Shown: positions 1 to 6,274, counted from the first letter of the stretch. The stretch is DNA of 8,085 nt from Bordetella parapertussis (GCA_945867725.1 CAMBJI010000083.1:1-8085); one strand, 5' to 3'. The notes: generated by a model from the letters alone, not told the origin. Numbers and translations are program-made.

Positions 1-389
1 TTTCGCCAATTCAAACAACGCAAGCCTGGTACGAGATGACAACACTCAAAACAAACTTTTCGGTCATCCAAGTCGCGATCGCGAAAAACCAATTTATCAG
101 CCAATTTTTCAGCAGCATCAAGATTTAGACCCAAATACATGAGCCTTGACTGCCGTGTCAGAAATACTTCAATCTCAGCAGTGTTCATGGCGGGACTGTG
201 AGGCCAGCACCACCGGTCGGGGTCTGGTGACGGGTCGTTTGCTGCGGTGTCTGGGGCTTTTGCTGCTGCTACTGCTGCTACTGTTGCTACAGTTGATGGT
301 CTAAATGGATCATGTGTAGCAAAAGTAGCAGGTGTAGCAGCAGCAAGCCCGCGCAAACTGCCCTTTTTAATTAGGTTTGCCAAGCTCAT
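1..389 (-). CDS. Conserved element protein with Cys-rich C-terminus (partial, runs off the left edge)
   Basis: This open frame begins at ATG 389 and is still open at base 1, so at least 129 residues are present and the C-terminus is missing. The start overlaps the stop of the upstream DUF3987 gene as ATGA (386-389) and has a GGGAG ribosome site 8 nt upstream. Residues 1-15 are basic (MSLANLIKKGSLRG). Residues 16-45 are a low-complexity Ala/Thr/Val stretch, which appears as GTAGCA/GCTACT-type triplet repeats in the DNA. A D/P-rich linker and a WCWPHS motif (about 60-65) follow. A helical part (about 69-110) leads into a Cys/His cluster at C113, C116, C117, H118 and C125, suggesting metal binding. 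I recognise this as a family that often follows toprim/DUF3987 genes in betaproteobacterial prophages and islands. Its function is unknown to me; position in the replication operon suggests an accessory replication or regulatory role. A shorter start at 188 is possible but less likely. Confidence 0.8.
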   Translation of the reverse strand, partial: MSLANLIKKGSLRGLAAATPATFATHDPFRPSTVATVAAVAAAKAPDTAANDPSPDPDRWCWPHSPAMNTAEIEVFLTRQSRLMYLGLNLDAAEKLADKLVFRDRDLDDRKVCFECCHLVPGLRCLNWR

Positions 390-1948
390 GGCAGTAGCTC
401 CCGGCGAATCTGAATCAGTCGCCTTTTGCCGTCTTGCACCAGACGTGCTCGGCCAAGCTCCGCAAGTTCCTGCACCGCAGCCGTGTATGTCTCCTTGTCA
501 CGCAAGCCGCCCGGCCCGTATTGCTGCAACTCCCGCGTGGGCACCTTGTCCGTGTCCTTACGCTTGCAATATTCGATCAGCCATTTTTCCAGCCGTGTTG
601 GGTTTGCCAGTTTTGCAGGCATTACCAGTTCACCCAAAAAGCGCCGGGCTTCGGATAAGTGCCAGGCCGTCACGTTTGCCGCCGCTTCCATCGCCTCAAG
701 ATCAATCGGTCCGATGTTGCCGGCAAAGGTGTGAAACAGTGCCGCTAGGCGTGCCGCGTTGTCCGCCGCCTTGCTGGCCACATCGCGCACGTCGTAAAGC
801 TCACCGCCGGTCGGCAACATGGATTCAATCGCATCGTGAAAGCTCACCCATGCCGCTTTTGCCTCAGGTGACAGTGTGAGCATCGCCGGGGTCAATGCGC
901 CGTCATCGTCAACCGGTGCCTGTCGGTTCAGGATGGCCGTTAGCCGGTCATCGAAGGTTGCCAGTGCTGGCCAGTTCGCTGGGGCTTCCGAGAAGTAGCG
1001 GGTACCCTGCGTAGATATGGGGTAGGAAACCAGAAACCGCGCCAGAAAGCCGGTGCCGCGTGCCAAGCCTTTTGTATTGGCAAAGAACGCTCGGATAGTC
1101 GCCTCTTGCACCTGTAACGCCATGGTCAACCGGGCACCGCGCACCGCGAAGCTCTCGGATGACCGTCTGCCTATAAGCAGCGTTGCGCCGTCCCATAGCA
1201 GATTCAGCACTGCCAGGTTGCGCATCACTGAATCCGCACCCATGCCGTGCCCACCGAACACGCTGCCTGCCTCACTGCTGATAACGCCGCCGGAAGGCCA
1301 TTCTTTAGCCAGGTCAAATTGCAAAGCCTCGGGCGTAGTTTCTCCATGTATCAGGCGTGGAACTCTGGGGGATATGGGTTGAGCTTTGTCCAGGTCGTGA
1401 AGCTCCCGCTCCTGCGCCATGCTGGGTTTGCCGTCTTTGGCCAACGCCTTGATCTTTTCTTTGAGTCCGCTGCGCTTCGCCTCCCAAGCCGCGTGTTCGG
1501 ACTTGTACGCCACGATCAGTGGCTTTGACGCCTCCTGCTCTCGGGCTTCATAGTCCCGGATGGCACGGGTAAAAAAGCCGTCGCATGTCGATTTGCGCTC
1601 GCCACTATCGGCAATGACCAGAATAAAAAGTCCGCAAGGCCCGTGCAGCTTGTCAGCCCGCTGTACATCGACGTGTGCTTGAATGGCCAGGGATAACGCC
1701 GCCACCGCCGATGATGCGATCAGGGGGATGGGGGCCTTCACGAATCCCGCCACCTCCAACACTGCGCCCCGAACCGCGGCTGGCAGTGCATCGATCGGGT
1801 AATCCTGCGCGTCTATCTGCGCAATTAGTGGCTGTAGCTCTGGCCAGTCGTCAGCCGTATCTCTGACTGCCGCAGCATCAATGCAGCGCTTTACCGCATC
1901 TGGCCCTGCCATCTTGTGCAGGTCGTTGAAGTCGGTCAAGTTGTTCAT
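386..1948 (-). CDS. DUF3987 (YfjI-type) ATPase-like replication protein
   Basis: This 520-aa protein belongs, by recognition, to the DUF3987/YfjI family found beside primases in phages and mobile islands and thought to act as a helicase- or ATPase-like replication factor. A P-loop-like motif lies at residues 113-120 (ADSGERKS); it matches [AG]x4GK[ST] except that Arg replaces the second Gly. A Walker-B-like strand follows at about 220-228 (GGVISSEAG), and an Arg-rich segment at about 297-305 (RGTGFLARF) could be an arginine finger. Residues about 135-190 look coiled-coil and the last 65 residues look like a winged helix. The start ATG overlaps the toprim stop as ATGA (1945-1948), with AAGG about 11 nt upstream. 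Residues 5-15 (TDFNDLHKMAG) resemble a motif I associate with the C-terminus of the toprim part in fused toprim-DUF3987 proteins, so this may be the second half of a naturally split protein. Confidence 0.9.
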   Translation of the reverse strand: MNNLTDFNDLHKMAGPDAVKRCIDAAAVRDTADDWPELQPLIAQIDAQDYPIDALPAAVRGAVLEVAGFVKAPIPLIASSAVAALSLAIQAHVDVQRADKLHGPCGLFILVIADSGERKSTCDGFFTRAIRDYEAREQEASKPLIVAYKSEHAAWEAKRSGLKEKIKALAKDGKPSMAQERELHDLDKAQPISPRVPRLIHGETTPEALQFDLAKEWPSGGVISSEAGSVFGGHGMGADSVMRNLAVLNLLWDGATLLIGRRSSESFAVRGARLTMALQVQEATIRAFFANTKGLARGTGFLARFLVSYPISTQGTRYFSEAPANWPALATFDDRLTAILNRQAPVDDDGALTPAMLTLSPEAKAAWVSFHDAIESMLPTGGELYDVRDVASKAADNAARLAALFHTFAGNIGPIDLEAMEAAANVTAWHLSEARRFLGELVMPAKLANPTRLEKWLIEYCKRKDTDKVPTRELQQYGPGGLRDKETYTAAVQELAELGRARLVQDGKRRLIQIRRELLP

Positions 1949-2766
1949 GATGTTGTTGCCTTAAACATCGGCACGGCCAGCTTGGCACCCGTAGCTTGCA
2001 CCGCTGCCCTGGCCTTGGTCATACCGGGATTGCCGGGGGTCTGGTGGTCGTCGTCTGCGGCGATGATGATTTTGAGATCGGGGTACTTGCTGCGCAGTGC
2101 CACGGCAACAGCTTCAAGATTGCCAGCATTGAATGCAACCGCTACCGCATGGCCGGTGCATTCATGGATGCTTGCGCCCGTGGCAAATCCCTCACACACG
2201 ATCAATGCGCCCTTGGGCTTTCCAATGCTGAAGTAGCAGCCTTTTATTCGACCTCCTGACATGAACATCTTGATGCCGTCCGGCGCGATGGTTTGCAAGC
2301 TGTGCACCTTGCCTGACGTGTCACGCATCGGGATCAACAGCTTGTTACCTTCAATCTTTGCGCCATGAGGCTGTATGCCCTTGCGTGTCAGGTAGTCGTG
2401 TTGGGTGCAGGGCGTGGCTGTCGTCCAGCGTTTGAGTGCGTCGGCTGCTGCCAATTGCTGGCGCTGTGCCAAGTCCTTTTCACGCTGGCGCTGCATGGCT
2501 TTGACGCGCTCACGGTGGGCAAACCGTTCCGCCTCGGTCATGGACGTGTTCGCTTTGCTGCACCAGTTTTGCGTAAAGCCCTCGCGCCAATCGCCAAACG
2601 ACCCTGCGGCTATGCCGTCTAAATGAAGAATGTACCAACCGTTTTTGTTGGTTGGTTTACCGTTGGAGCTAAAGCGATGGATTGCACCGTCCGGGTTGAT
2701 GTTGTCCGGTGCTTCTAGGCCAGCCGCTGCAATGGCCATCCTGAAGTCCTCGATAGGGTCGCTCAT
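1945..2766 (-). CDS. Toprim-domain primase-like protein
   Basis: This 273-aa protein resembles the N-terminal primase part of P4-type replication proteins and would make primers for element replication in the cytoplasm. The N-terminal region (about 1-70) contains IHRFSSNGKPTNKNGWYILH, typical of the family's DNA-binding part. A charged helical linker runs from about 75 to 110. The toprim fold follows: the acidic motif ALIVCEGFATGAS places the catalytic Glu at E192, and IIIAADDDHQ places the metal-binding DxD at D238-D240. No classical Cys4 zinc finger is visible. The start ATG 2766 overlaps the stop of the 91-aa gene as ATGA, with AGGGGG 6 nt upstream. The protein ends abruptly after the toprim fold (PMFKATTS), while the expected continuation TDFNDLH begins the next gene in another frame. 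It is therefore either a stand-alone split subunit or a recent single-base break of a fusion. Confidence 0.92.
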   Translation of the reverse strand: MSDPIEDFRMAIAAAGLEAPDNINPDGAIHRFSSNGKPTNKNGWYILHLDGIAAGSFGDWREGFTQNWCSKANTSMTEAERFAHRERVKAMQRQREKDLAQRQQLAAADALKRWTTATPCTQHDYLTRKGIQPHGAKIEGNKLLIPMRDTSGKVHSLQTIAPDGIKMFMSGGRIKGCYFSIGKPKGALIVCEGFATGASIHECTGHAVAVAFNAGNLEAVAVALRSKYPDLKIIIAADDDHQTPGNPGMTKARAAVQATGAKLAVPMFKATTS

Positions 2767-3038
2767 AGTCGGCCCCCTATTTGCGCCAAAAACTGCCGAG
2801 CCTTATCAATGTTGGGTAGATAGCGCACCAACCCCCAGCATTCGGCCCAATAGGCCACCGTGCCGTCTATTGGGTTGGTACGGTGCAAAGCGTGGCCGCG
2901 CAGGGCAAAAGCCGCACGCATTGAATGAAACACCTTGTCGTTGTTCGCCGGGTTTAGTACAGTCTGTTTGTCTGTGTGGCCTGCCGTGGGATTGCCGTCC
3001 CCGGTGGGCATTTCTTTTAGGGTGGTGTCTGTGTGCAT
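2763..3038 (-). CDS. Conserved small element protein (91 aa), unknown function
   Basis: This 91-aa hypothetical protein sits between alpA and the toprim gene, a position where I have seen similar short proteins in betaproteobacterial islands. The first 30 residues are polar and look disordered. The conserved-looking part is C-terminal (about 35-91): FHSMRAAFALRGHALHRTN, TVAYWAECWGL, then RYLPNIDKARQFLAQIGG. No catalytic motif, signal peptide or membrane segment is visible. The start at 3038 is supported by AAGGGG, which overlaps the alpA stop codon, 10 nt after that gene ends. Its own stop overlaps the toprim start as ATGA (2763-2766). The tight spacing argues for co-translation with the replication genes and a role in replication or its control. 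Confidence 0.82.
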   Translation of the reverse strand: MHTDTTLKEMPTGDGNPTAGHTDKQTVLNPANNDKVFHSMRAAFALRGHALHRTNPIDGTVAYWAECWGLVRYLPNIDKARQFLAQIGGRL

Positions 3039-3048
3039 CAGCCGCCCC

Positions 3049-3294
3049 TTACCCCGATACCAGTTCGGTGCGCTTTGCGTGCAGCACCTTCACCAGCTCG
3101 CGTATTTCCGCATCGGACTTGCCAGCCACTCTTGCAGCTGCAATAGATTGAGTCTCGTAATCCGGCCACCCTTTGGCGCGCTGACCAATGGCGACTCCAG
3201 AGGTGAACAAACCGGCTCGAATGGCGTTATAAACGCTCGCGTCAGCGCGGTGACCTAAAACCCGTTTAACTTCCGGCAGTCTCAAAATAACCAT
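3049..3294 (-). CDS. alpA: AlpA-family phage-type transcriptional regulator
   Basis: This 81-aa protein matches the AlpA family: small MerR/excisionase-like winged-helix DNA-binding proteins that in satellites and cryptic prophages control integrase, excision and element genes. The N-terminal LPEVKRVLGHRADASVYNAIRAG (about 6-28) is the helix-turn-helix, and FTSGVAIGQRAKGWPDYE (about 30-47) matches the usual wing plus the family's GWxxxE-like segment. The C-terminal half is a basic helix. The start ATG 3294 has GGGAG about 6 nt upstream. It is the first gene of the leftward operon and is divergent from the plus-strand cargo operon, with 161 bp between them, so it could control both. Symbol given at family level only; it is not a proven orthologue of E. 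coli alpA. Confidence 0.88.
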   Translation of the reverse strand: MVILRLPEVKRVLGHRADASVYNAIRAGLFTSGVAIGQRAKGWPDYETQSIAAARVAGKSDAEIRELVKVLHAKRTELVSG

Positions 3295-3406
3295 AGGTAA
3301 CTCCCATTAAATATCGCTGGCGATGGCTAGCGATTGGTAGGGAATTTGCCATGCTTGGCACGAAAACAGCCCTTTTAAATCCTCTTAAAAAGTCATTAAA
3401 AAAGAC

Positions 3407-3434
3407 TCGACAACATTGAATCCAAATCTATAAT
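3407..3434 (+). promoter_or_regulatory. Sigma70-like promoter of the cargo operon
   Basis: A -35 box TCGACA (3407-3412, one mismatch to TTGACA) and a perfect -10 box TATAAT (3429-3434) are separated by 16 bp. Transcription would begin near 3440-3442, about 15 nt before the start codon of the 428-aa gene. This is the best promoter in the window apart from the integrase one. Confidence 0.68.
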
Positions 3435-3455
3435 TTAGTACCCAGGTATTAAATT
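3432..3455. promoter_or_regulatory. 24-bp near-perfect palindrome, candidate operator
   Basis: AATTTAGTACC (3432-3442) is followed by a CA spacer and then GGTATTAAATT (3445-3455); 10 of 11 positions pair. It overlaps the end of the -10 box, the expected transcription start and the weak ribosome site (CAGG), and it ends directly before the ATG at 3456. A protein bound here would block transcription; alternatively, a leader hairpin could hide the ribosome site. The binding protein is unknown. Confidence 0.6.
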
Positions 3456-4742
3456 ATGAATAGAAAATCACTTTTTTTGCAGCTATCAGGACAAGGCCTT
3501 TCAGAGGCCATCCGATCTGCTGGTCGAAGCGTTTGTTACGCAGCACCCGGTGTGCAACTCGAAGTTGCTATGGCATTGGTTTCAGCGGCAGACCGCTTGG
3601 GCGTTGAAATGATGACCGTGAGTTTGGATTTCGACGAGCAAGTTATGCGAATGGGCTACGGTGAGCTGCAAGCTGTTCAACGCCTTATTGATGCAGGAAT
3701 ATCCATACAAAATTCACCAGGTCTAAGAACAGCTTTGTTAATTGTCGATAACGAAGGTTATGTCTTCACGCCAACGGCCTTGTATTTAGAAGCAGAACCT
3801 GTAGAGGGCTCCACGTTCAACGCCATGAGGATGTCGCAAGAACAAGTCTCACAAGCCCTTGCAAGGCTTTCGCCCTCAGCCAAAGCGATAGCGATAGCCC
3901 AGGCAAAGTCCCCAGAGGACAAAAAGAAAATAGAAGCCTTGTCTGTGGACGTTGACTCTAAACCTCTTTCAAAATCAAAACTGAACGAGGTCACTCACAG
4001 TTTAAAAGCGGTCCCACCTGTCAGTTTCGATCTTGCCCGACAAGTTCGTGTATTTGAGCCTTATCTTCAATATGTAGAGCTTCGACTGACGGGTGCAGCC
4101 ATTCAACGCTATAGGTTAGCCATTCCCAAAAGTATCCAAAAACTCGGTGGAAGCAAAGACCTTGAAGATCGTTTGCGCACCACCTTTGAATTGATTGAAA
4201 AAAATAGCAATTTGTCTTCAAAGCCTCTTGAAGATGCTCTCAACGAAATCCGTAAAAACCTCACGCGATCTTTAGGAAAGGACCATGGACGATTGGTTCT
4301 TAAGGCTACCAAACCTCTTTTAAAAGCTCGATTAGCAGAATTTCGTGAAAAATTAGAAGTCCATCAAAAAACTGTCGAGGTAAATCTTCAAAAACACCTG
4401 GACACTTCAAGATCGCAAGTTATTGATTACTACCTTCCAAGACTCATCGCATCCATGCCTGATGCTTTACTTGGACAATCACTTGATGGAGAAGTTTCAG
4501 ATGCAAGCGCGAAGGCTTGGCTGAATGCTGAACTAGACAGAGTATTTCCACAAGCAAATTATTTAGTTCAAGAAATGAGGCTTGAGGAAAACTATAAGGA
4601 TGTGACTTTTGAAACACTGAATCACAAAGGGTTTCTCTCGTCAGTTAAAAAAGAATTTCCGGGAATTGATTGGGATAAGACTTACAGCGAATTTCGTGCT
4701 GCCGCTCAGAGCACATCTGATCGACAGGGTCCTTCAAACTGA
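3456..4742 (+). CDS. Cargo protein with degenerate phospholipase-D-like N-terminal domain
   Basis: I do not recognise this 428-aa protein as a named family. Residues 1-112 look like half of a PLD-like fold: alternating hydrophobic strands and helices (VCYAAPG at 27-32; GVEMMTVSLDF at 49-59), then R91-T-A93-LLIV-D98-NEGYVF-TPTA. That last segment aligns without gaps to the HKD pattern HxKx4Dx6GSxN, but His and Lys are replaced by Arg and Ala, and GSxN by TPTA, so nuclease or lipase activity is unlikely. A charged linker (about 125-185) leads to a second domain around RVFEPYLQYVELRLTG (198-213) and a long helical, probably coiled-coil region (about 230-325). No signal peptide or membrane segment is seen. 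The gene is AT-richer than the replication genes, suggesting separate acquisition. It has its own promoter and palindrome and is followed 33 nt later by a 157-aa gene. A defence or toxin-related role is possible but unproven. Confidence 0.85.
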   Translation: MNRKSLFLQLSGQGLSEAIRSAGRSVCYAAPGVQLEVAMALVSAADRLGVEMMTVSLDFDEQVMRMGYGELQAVQRLIDAGISIQNSPGLRTALLIVDNEGYVFTPTALYLEAEPVEGSTFNAMRMSQEQVSQALARLSPSAKAIAIAQAKSPEDKKKIEALSVDVDSKPLSKSKLNEVTHSLKAVPPVSFDLARQVRVFEPYLQYVELRLTGAAIQRYRLAIPKSIQKLGGSKDLEDRLRTTFELIEKNSNLSSKPLEDALNEIRKNLTRSLGKDHGRLVLKATKPLLKARLAEFREKLEVHQKTVEVNLQKHLDTSRSQVIDYYLPRLIASMPDALLGQSLDGEVSDASAKAWLNAELDRVFPQANYLVQEMRLEENYKDVTFETLNHKGFLSSVKKEFPGIDWDKTYSEFRAAAQSTSDRQGPSN

Positions 4743-4775
4743 ATTGCTCAAGGGCACTCAAACAGAAGAATTTAA

Positions 4776-5249
4776 ATGTCAACAAAACCAGACGGCACTG
4801 AAACGAACTCCCGAGAGTTCGTCCCCATCCTGACTGTATTGCCGGAATATGGAATTGCGCCGTTCTTGTGGATCGTCACCAAACCGGAACAGCGAGGTGT
4901 CGGGCCAAACATAAGCGATGGCACTTGGTGGGATGAAAACCAACCGATGTCAGAAGGTCTATGGCAAAAATTTGCAGATTGGGCAAACGAGTTTGATCGC
5001 CCTGAGTTCTACTACTCAAACTACAACGCCAGTGATTGGGATTGGGACGCCTTTCACCAGCGAGGTATGCACCTAACCACTTGGCTCAAAGAGGAGGTGG
5101 GCAATGCGTACCGCGTCATATATATGAAACCTTTCGAAGATCCTAATTATGAATTGGACCATCGCAGAGAGTGCCTAGCTGATGGAACATGGCTTGCACT
5201 CCCGCCCTTGGAAAGAGCGATACCAATTCCAGACGATTCAGGTGAATAA
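4776..5249 (+). CDS. Acidic, Trp-rich small protein, second gene of the cargo operon
   Basis: This 157-aa protein has no function I can name. It is acidic and rich in Trp, Tyr and Asp. Features include an N-terminal strand region (VPILTVLPEYGIAPFLWIV), GTWWDENQPMSEGLWQKFADW at about 49-69, NASDWDWDAFHQRGMHLTTW at about 84-103, and a C-terminal YELDHRRECLADGTW. Proteins of this look occur as lone hypotheticals in proteobacteria and resemble small immunity-type proteins in size and composition, but that is only an impression. No signal peptide or membrane segment is visible. The start at 4776 has only a weak purine-rich ribosome site (GAAGA). The 33-nt gap after the 428-aa gene, with no promoter or terminator seen, suggests one transcript. 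The pair could be an effector and its partner or inhibitor. Confidence 0.8.
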   Translation: MSTKPDGTETNSREFVPILTVLPEYGIAPFLWIVTKPEQRGVGPNISDGTWWDENQPMSEGLWQKFADWANEFDRPEFYYSNYNASDWDWDAFHQRGMHLTTWLKEEVGNAYRVIYMKPFEDPNYELDHRRECLADGTWLALPPLERAIPIPDDSGE

Positions 5250-5290
5250 AAAGACTAGTGAAACTTCCAAGCTTTTCGATCAAGACCTGT

Positions 5291-5500
5291 TTATTTTGCG
5301 TTGGCTTGTTTGGCCAGAATTTCCATCACTCGAAGATGGTCGGCCTTAGCTTCCTGCCTCAAGGATTCGATTTCAGAGGGCGAGAGCATGGTTGCGATTC
5401 GCGAATAACCAATTTTCGCTTTGGGTGAGTTGGCCTGCTCCAGCTGCAATGGATTTTTCTGATCCATGCTTGTTATATCCAGATCTTCTTTGCTTTTCAT
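5291..5500 (-). CDS. Small hypothetical protein (69 aa)
   Basis: This gene is convergent with the cargo operon, only 41 bp from its end. The start at 5500 is preferred because AAAGG lies 7 nt upstream; an upstream in-frame ATG at 5569 would give 92 aa but has no visible ribosome site. The 69-aa product is polar and charged. Residues 1-30 look disordered, followed by KIGYSRIATMLSPSEIESLRQEAK and a C-terminal amphipathic helix ending LAKQANAK. It has no membrane segment. The size and helical C-terminus would suit a small regulator or antitoxin-like protein, but I recognise no domain. Confidence 0.6.
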   Translation of the reverse strand: MKSKEDLDITSMDQKNPLQLEQANSPKAKIGYSRIATMLSPSEIESLRQEAKADHLRVMEILAKQANAK

Positions 5501-5808
5501 TTTTTGACCTTTGCTCAATCTCAGGATAAAACAAACATTAATCTTCTTATTTTTGTCTTCCCATGGCAATCTAATTTCATATCAGCTAACGTTTTCACTG
5601 GGTCGGTGTTCAAGCTAGGTAGGCGGGGCAATTGGAGCCCCGAGCGCCCTAGAAGTTCACAGACCCTTTTCGTATACACGTACTCAACATTGCTTAACAT
5701 TTGATTGGCTCCAATCGAAAGGTTGAATGGTCGGGGGTTGTCCCTGATGTTCTATCAGCCGATTGGGAACATTTTGTAGACCTCGTGATCTTGGGTTATT
5801 AGAATAGC
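5501..5808. other. About 300 bp without a convincing gene
   Basis: The open frames here are short, lack ribosome sites and have no protein-like pattern. Two dyads stand out: CGGGGC-N7-GCCCCG (5624-5642), not followed by a T-run and so not a typical terminator, and GATTGG-ct-CCAATC (5703-5716), which could be a small protein-binding site. The right part must hold the promoter of the 69-aa gene, but I see no clear boxes. A non-coding RNA is possible but not supported. Confidence 0.4.
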
Positions 5809-5994
5809 TCAGCTGACGGGTAAACGGTGCAAGGCAAGTATGGCCGGAGCCGCCGCAGTAGAAGCCCTAGCCATTGCTAGGGCTTCGCCTTTTCTGGCGT
5901 AGATTTTTTCACCACGCGCAAATCCTTGAGCAACCAGAAAATCCCGTCTGCGAACCCCCACTCCCTTTTCATTCACATCGTTGAATGGCGTCAT
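5809..5994 (-). CDS. Possible small protein (61 aa), doubtful
   Basis: The frame from ATG 5994 encodes 61 residues (MTPFNDVNEKGVGVRRRDFLV to HRLPVS), and the first 35 residues look protein-like (RRRDFLVAQGFARGEKIYARKG). A weak purine run (AGAAGAA) precedes the start by about 7 nt. Its 3' half is Ala-rich and contains the perfect 11-bp hairpin at 5861-5886, which suggests the frame may be accidental or may end in a structured terminator-like element. It follows the integrase module on the same strand. Confidence 0.3.
   Translation of the reverse strand: MTPFNDVNEKGVGVRRRDFLVAQGFARGEKIYARKGEALAMARASTAAAPAILALHRLPVS
5861..5893 (+). terminator. Strong hairpin with short T-run, possible terminator
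   Basis: GAAGCCCTAGC (5861-5871), a CATT loop and GCTAGGGCTTC (5876-5886) form a perfect 11-bp stem with a 4-nt loop. On the plus strand it is followed by GCC and TTTT (5890-5893), a weak intrinsic-terminator tail. It could also slow minus-strand transcription coming from the integrase module. It lies inside the doubtful 61-aa frame. Confidence 0.5.
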
Positions 5995-6017
5995 TGTCTG
6001 AATTCTTCTGTTCTCGT

Positions 6018-6058
6018 CAATGCTTTTTCTTGATTAGCCAGCATTGTCTTCACTGGCT
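6018..6058. repeat. Overlapping, mutually exclusive inverted repeats
   Basis: CAATGC (6018-6023) can pair with GCATTG (6041-6046), and AGCCAG (6036-6041) can pair with CTGGCT (6053-6058). The two share base 6041 and their loops overlap, so only one hairpin could form at a time. The stems are only 6 bp, so this may be chance. The site lies in the 71-bp gap between the 67-aa and 61-aa frames. Confidence 0.3.
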
Positions 6059-6065
6059 TGTTTAA

Positions 6066-6269
6066 TTACACTTCCATCCGCCTGGGGAGTTGCGCCGGAG
6101 GGTGCAGCAGGACGCGATGATCCATTGCCCAACGCTTCAGTGTGTTCGGCGATGGCGAGCGAAACTGGAGATTGACCGCCCAGACCCAGGCATCCAATTG
6201 AATTCTGCTTTTGATTTGACCCGCCTGAAGGGCAAAGCCGGTACCGTCCGGGTTGCCACGCGAAAGCAC
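6066..6269 (-). CDS. Small basic protein (67 aa, GTG start), possible excisionase-like or DNA-binding protein
   Basis: The frame begins at GTG 6269, five bases after the stop of the 74-aa gene, and ends at TAA 6066. No strong ribosome site is present (AAAGAA lies about 9 nt upstream), so it would rely on coupling to the gene before it. The product has LQAGQIKSRIQLDAWVWAVNL (about 14-34), then a Ser-Pro turn and TLKRWAMDHRVLL (about 43-55). This helix-turn-helix-like layout would suit a small DNA-binding protein such as an excisionase. Codon use looks coding-like and matches the integrase module. The role is inferred mainly from size, position and charge. Confidence 0.5.
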   Translation of the reverse strand: MLSRGNPDGTGFALQAGQIKSRIQLDAWVWAVNLQFRSPSPNTLKRWAMDHRVLLHPPAQLPRRMEV

Positions 6270-6274
6270 CGAGA

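Larger units (their letters stand above)
3295..3455. promoter_or_regulatory. Divergent control region between alpA and the cargo operon
   Basis: This AT-rich 161-bp gap separates the two divergent operons. Next to alpA there are two short dyads: ATCGC-tg-GCGAT (3313-3324), with a further GCGAT at 3330-3334, and TGCCA-tgct-TGGCA (3347-3360). Either could be an operator for AlpA or another repressor. On the cargo side lie a good plus-strand promoter and a longer palindrome, listed separately. I see no convincing -10/-35 pair for alpA itself; GATATTTAAT just upstream of its ribosome site could serve as a -10 box but lacks a fitting -35. Confidence 0.5.

Noticed and set aside
241..345. CRISPR or tandem-repeat array
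   Set aside because: The triplet repetition is coding low complexity (Ala/Thr/Val codons) without regular repeat-spacer units.
247..879. 210-aa plus-strand open frame
   Set aside because: It lies opposite the DUF3987 gene and the Cys-cluster gene and has Pro/Arg/Cys-rich shadow composition with no ribosome site.
2630..3151. 173-aa plus-strand open frame
   Set aside because: It is antisense to the toprim, 91-aa and alpA genes, which are clearly recognisable; its sequence is not protein-like.
5504..5704. 66-aa plus-strand open frame
   Set aside because: It has no ribosome site and no protein-like pattern, and it crosses the start region of the 69-aa gene.
5780..5860. tRNA-like sequence (AGCTCAGCTGACGGGTA near 5806)
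   Set aside because: It resembles a D-arm, but no T-arm (GGTTCGAATCC-type) or matching acceptor stem can be found at proper distance.
6148..6162. GGCGATGGCGAGCGA, 14 of 15 matches to 3319-3333 in the alpA control region
   Set aside because: A match of this length is expected by chance between some pair of sites in 8 kb, and this copy lies within a likely coding frame.
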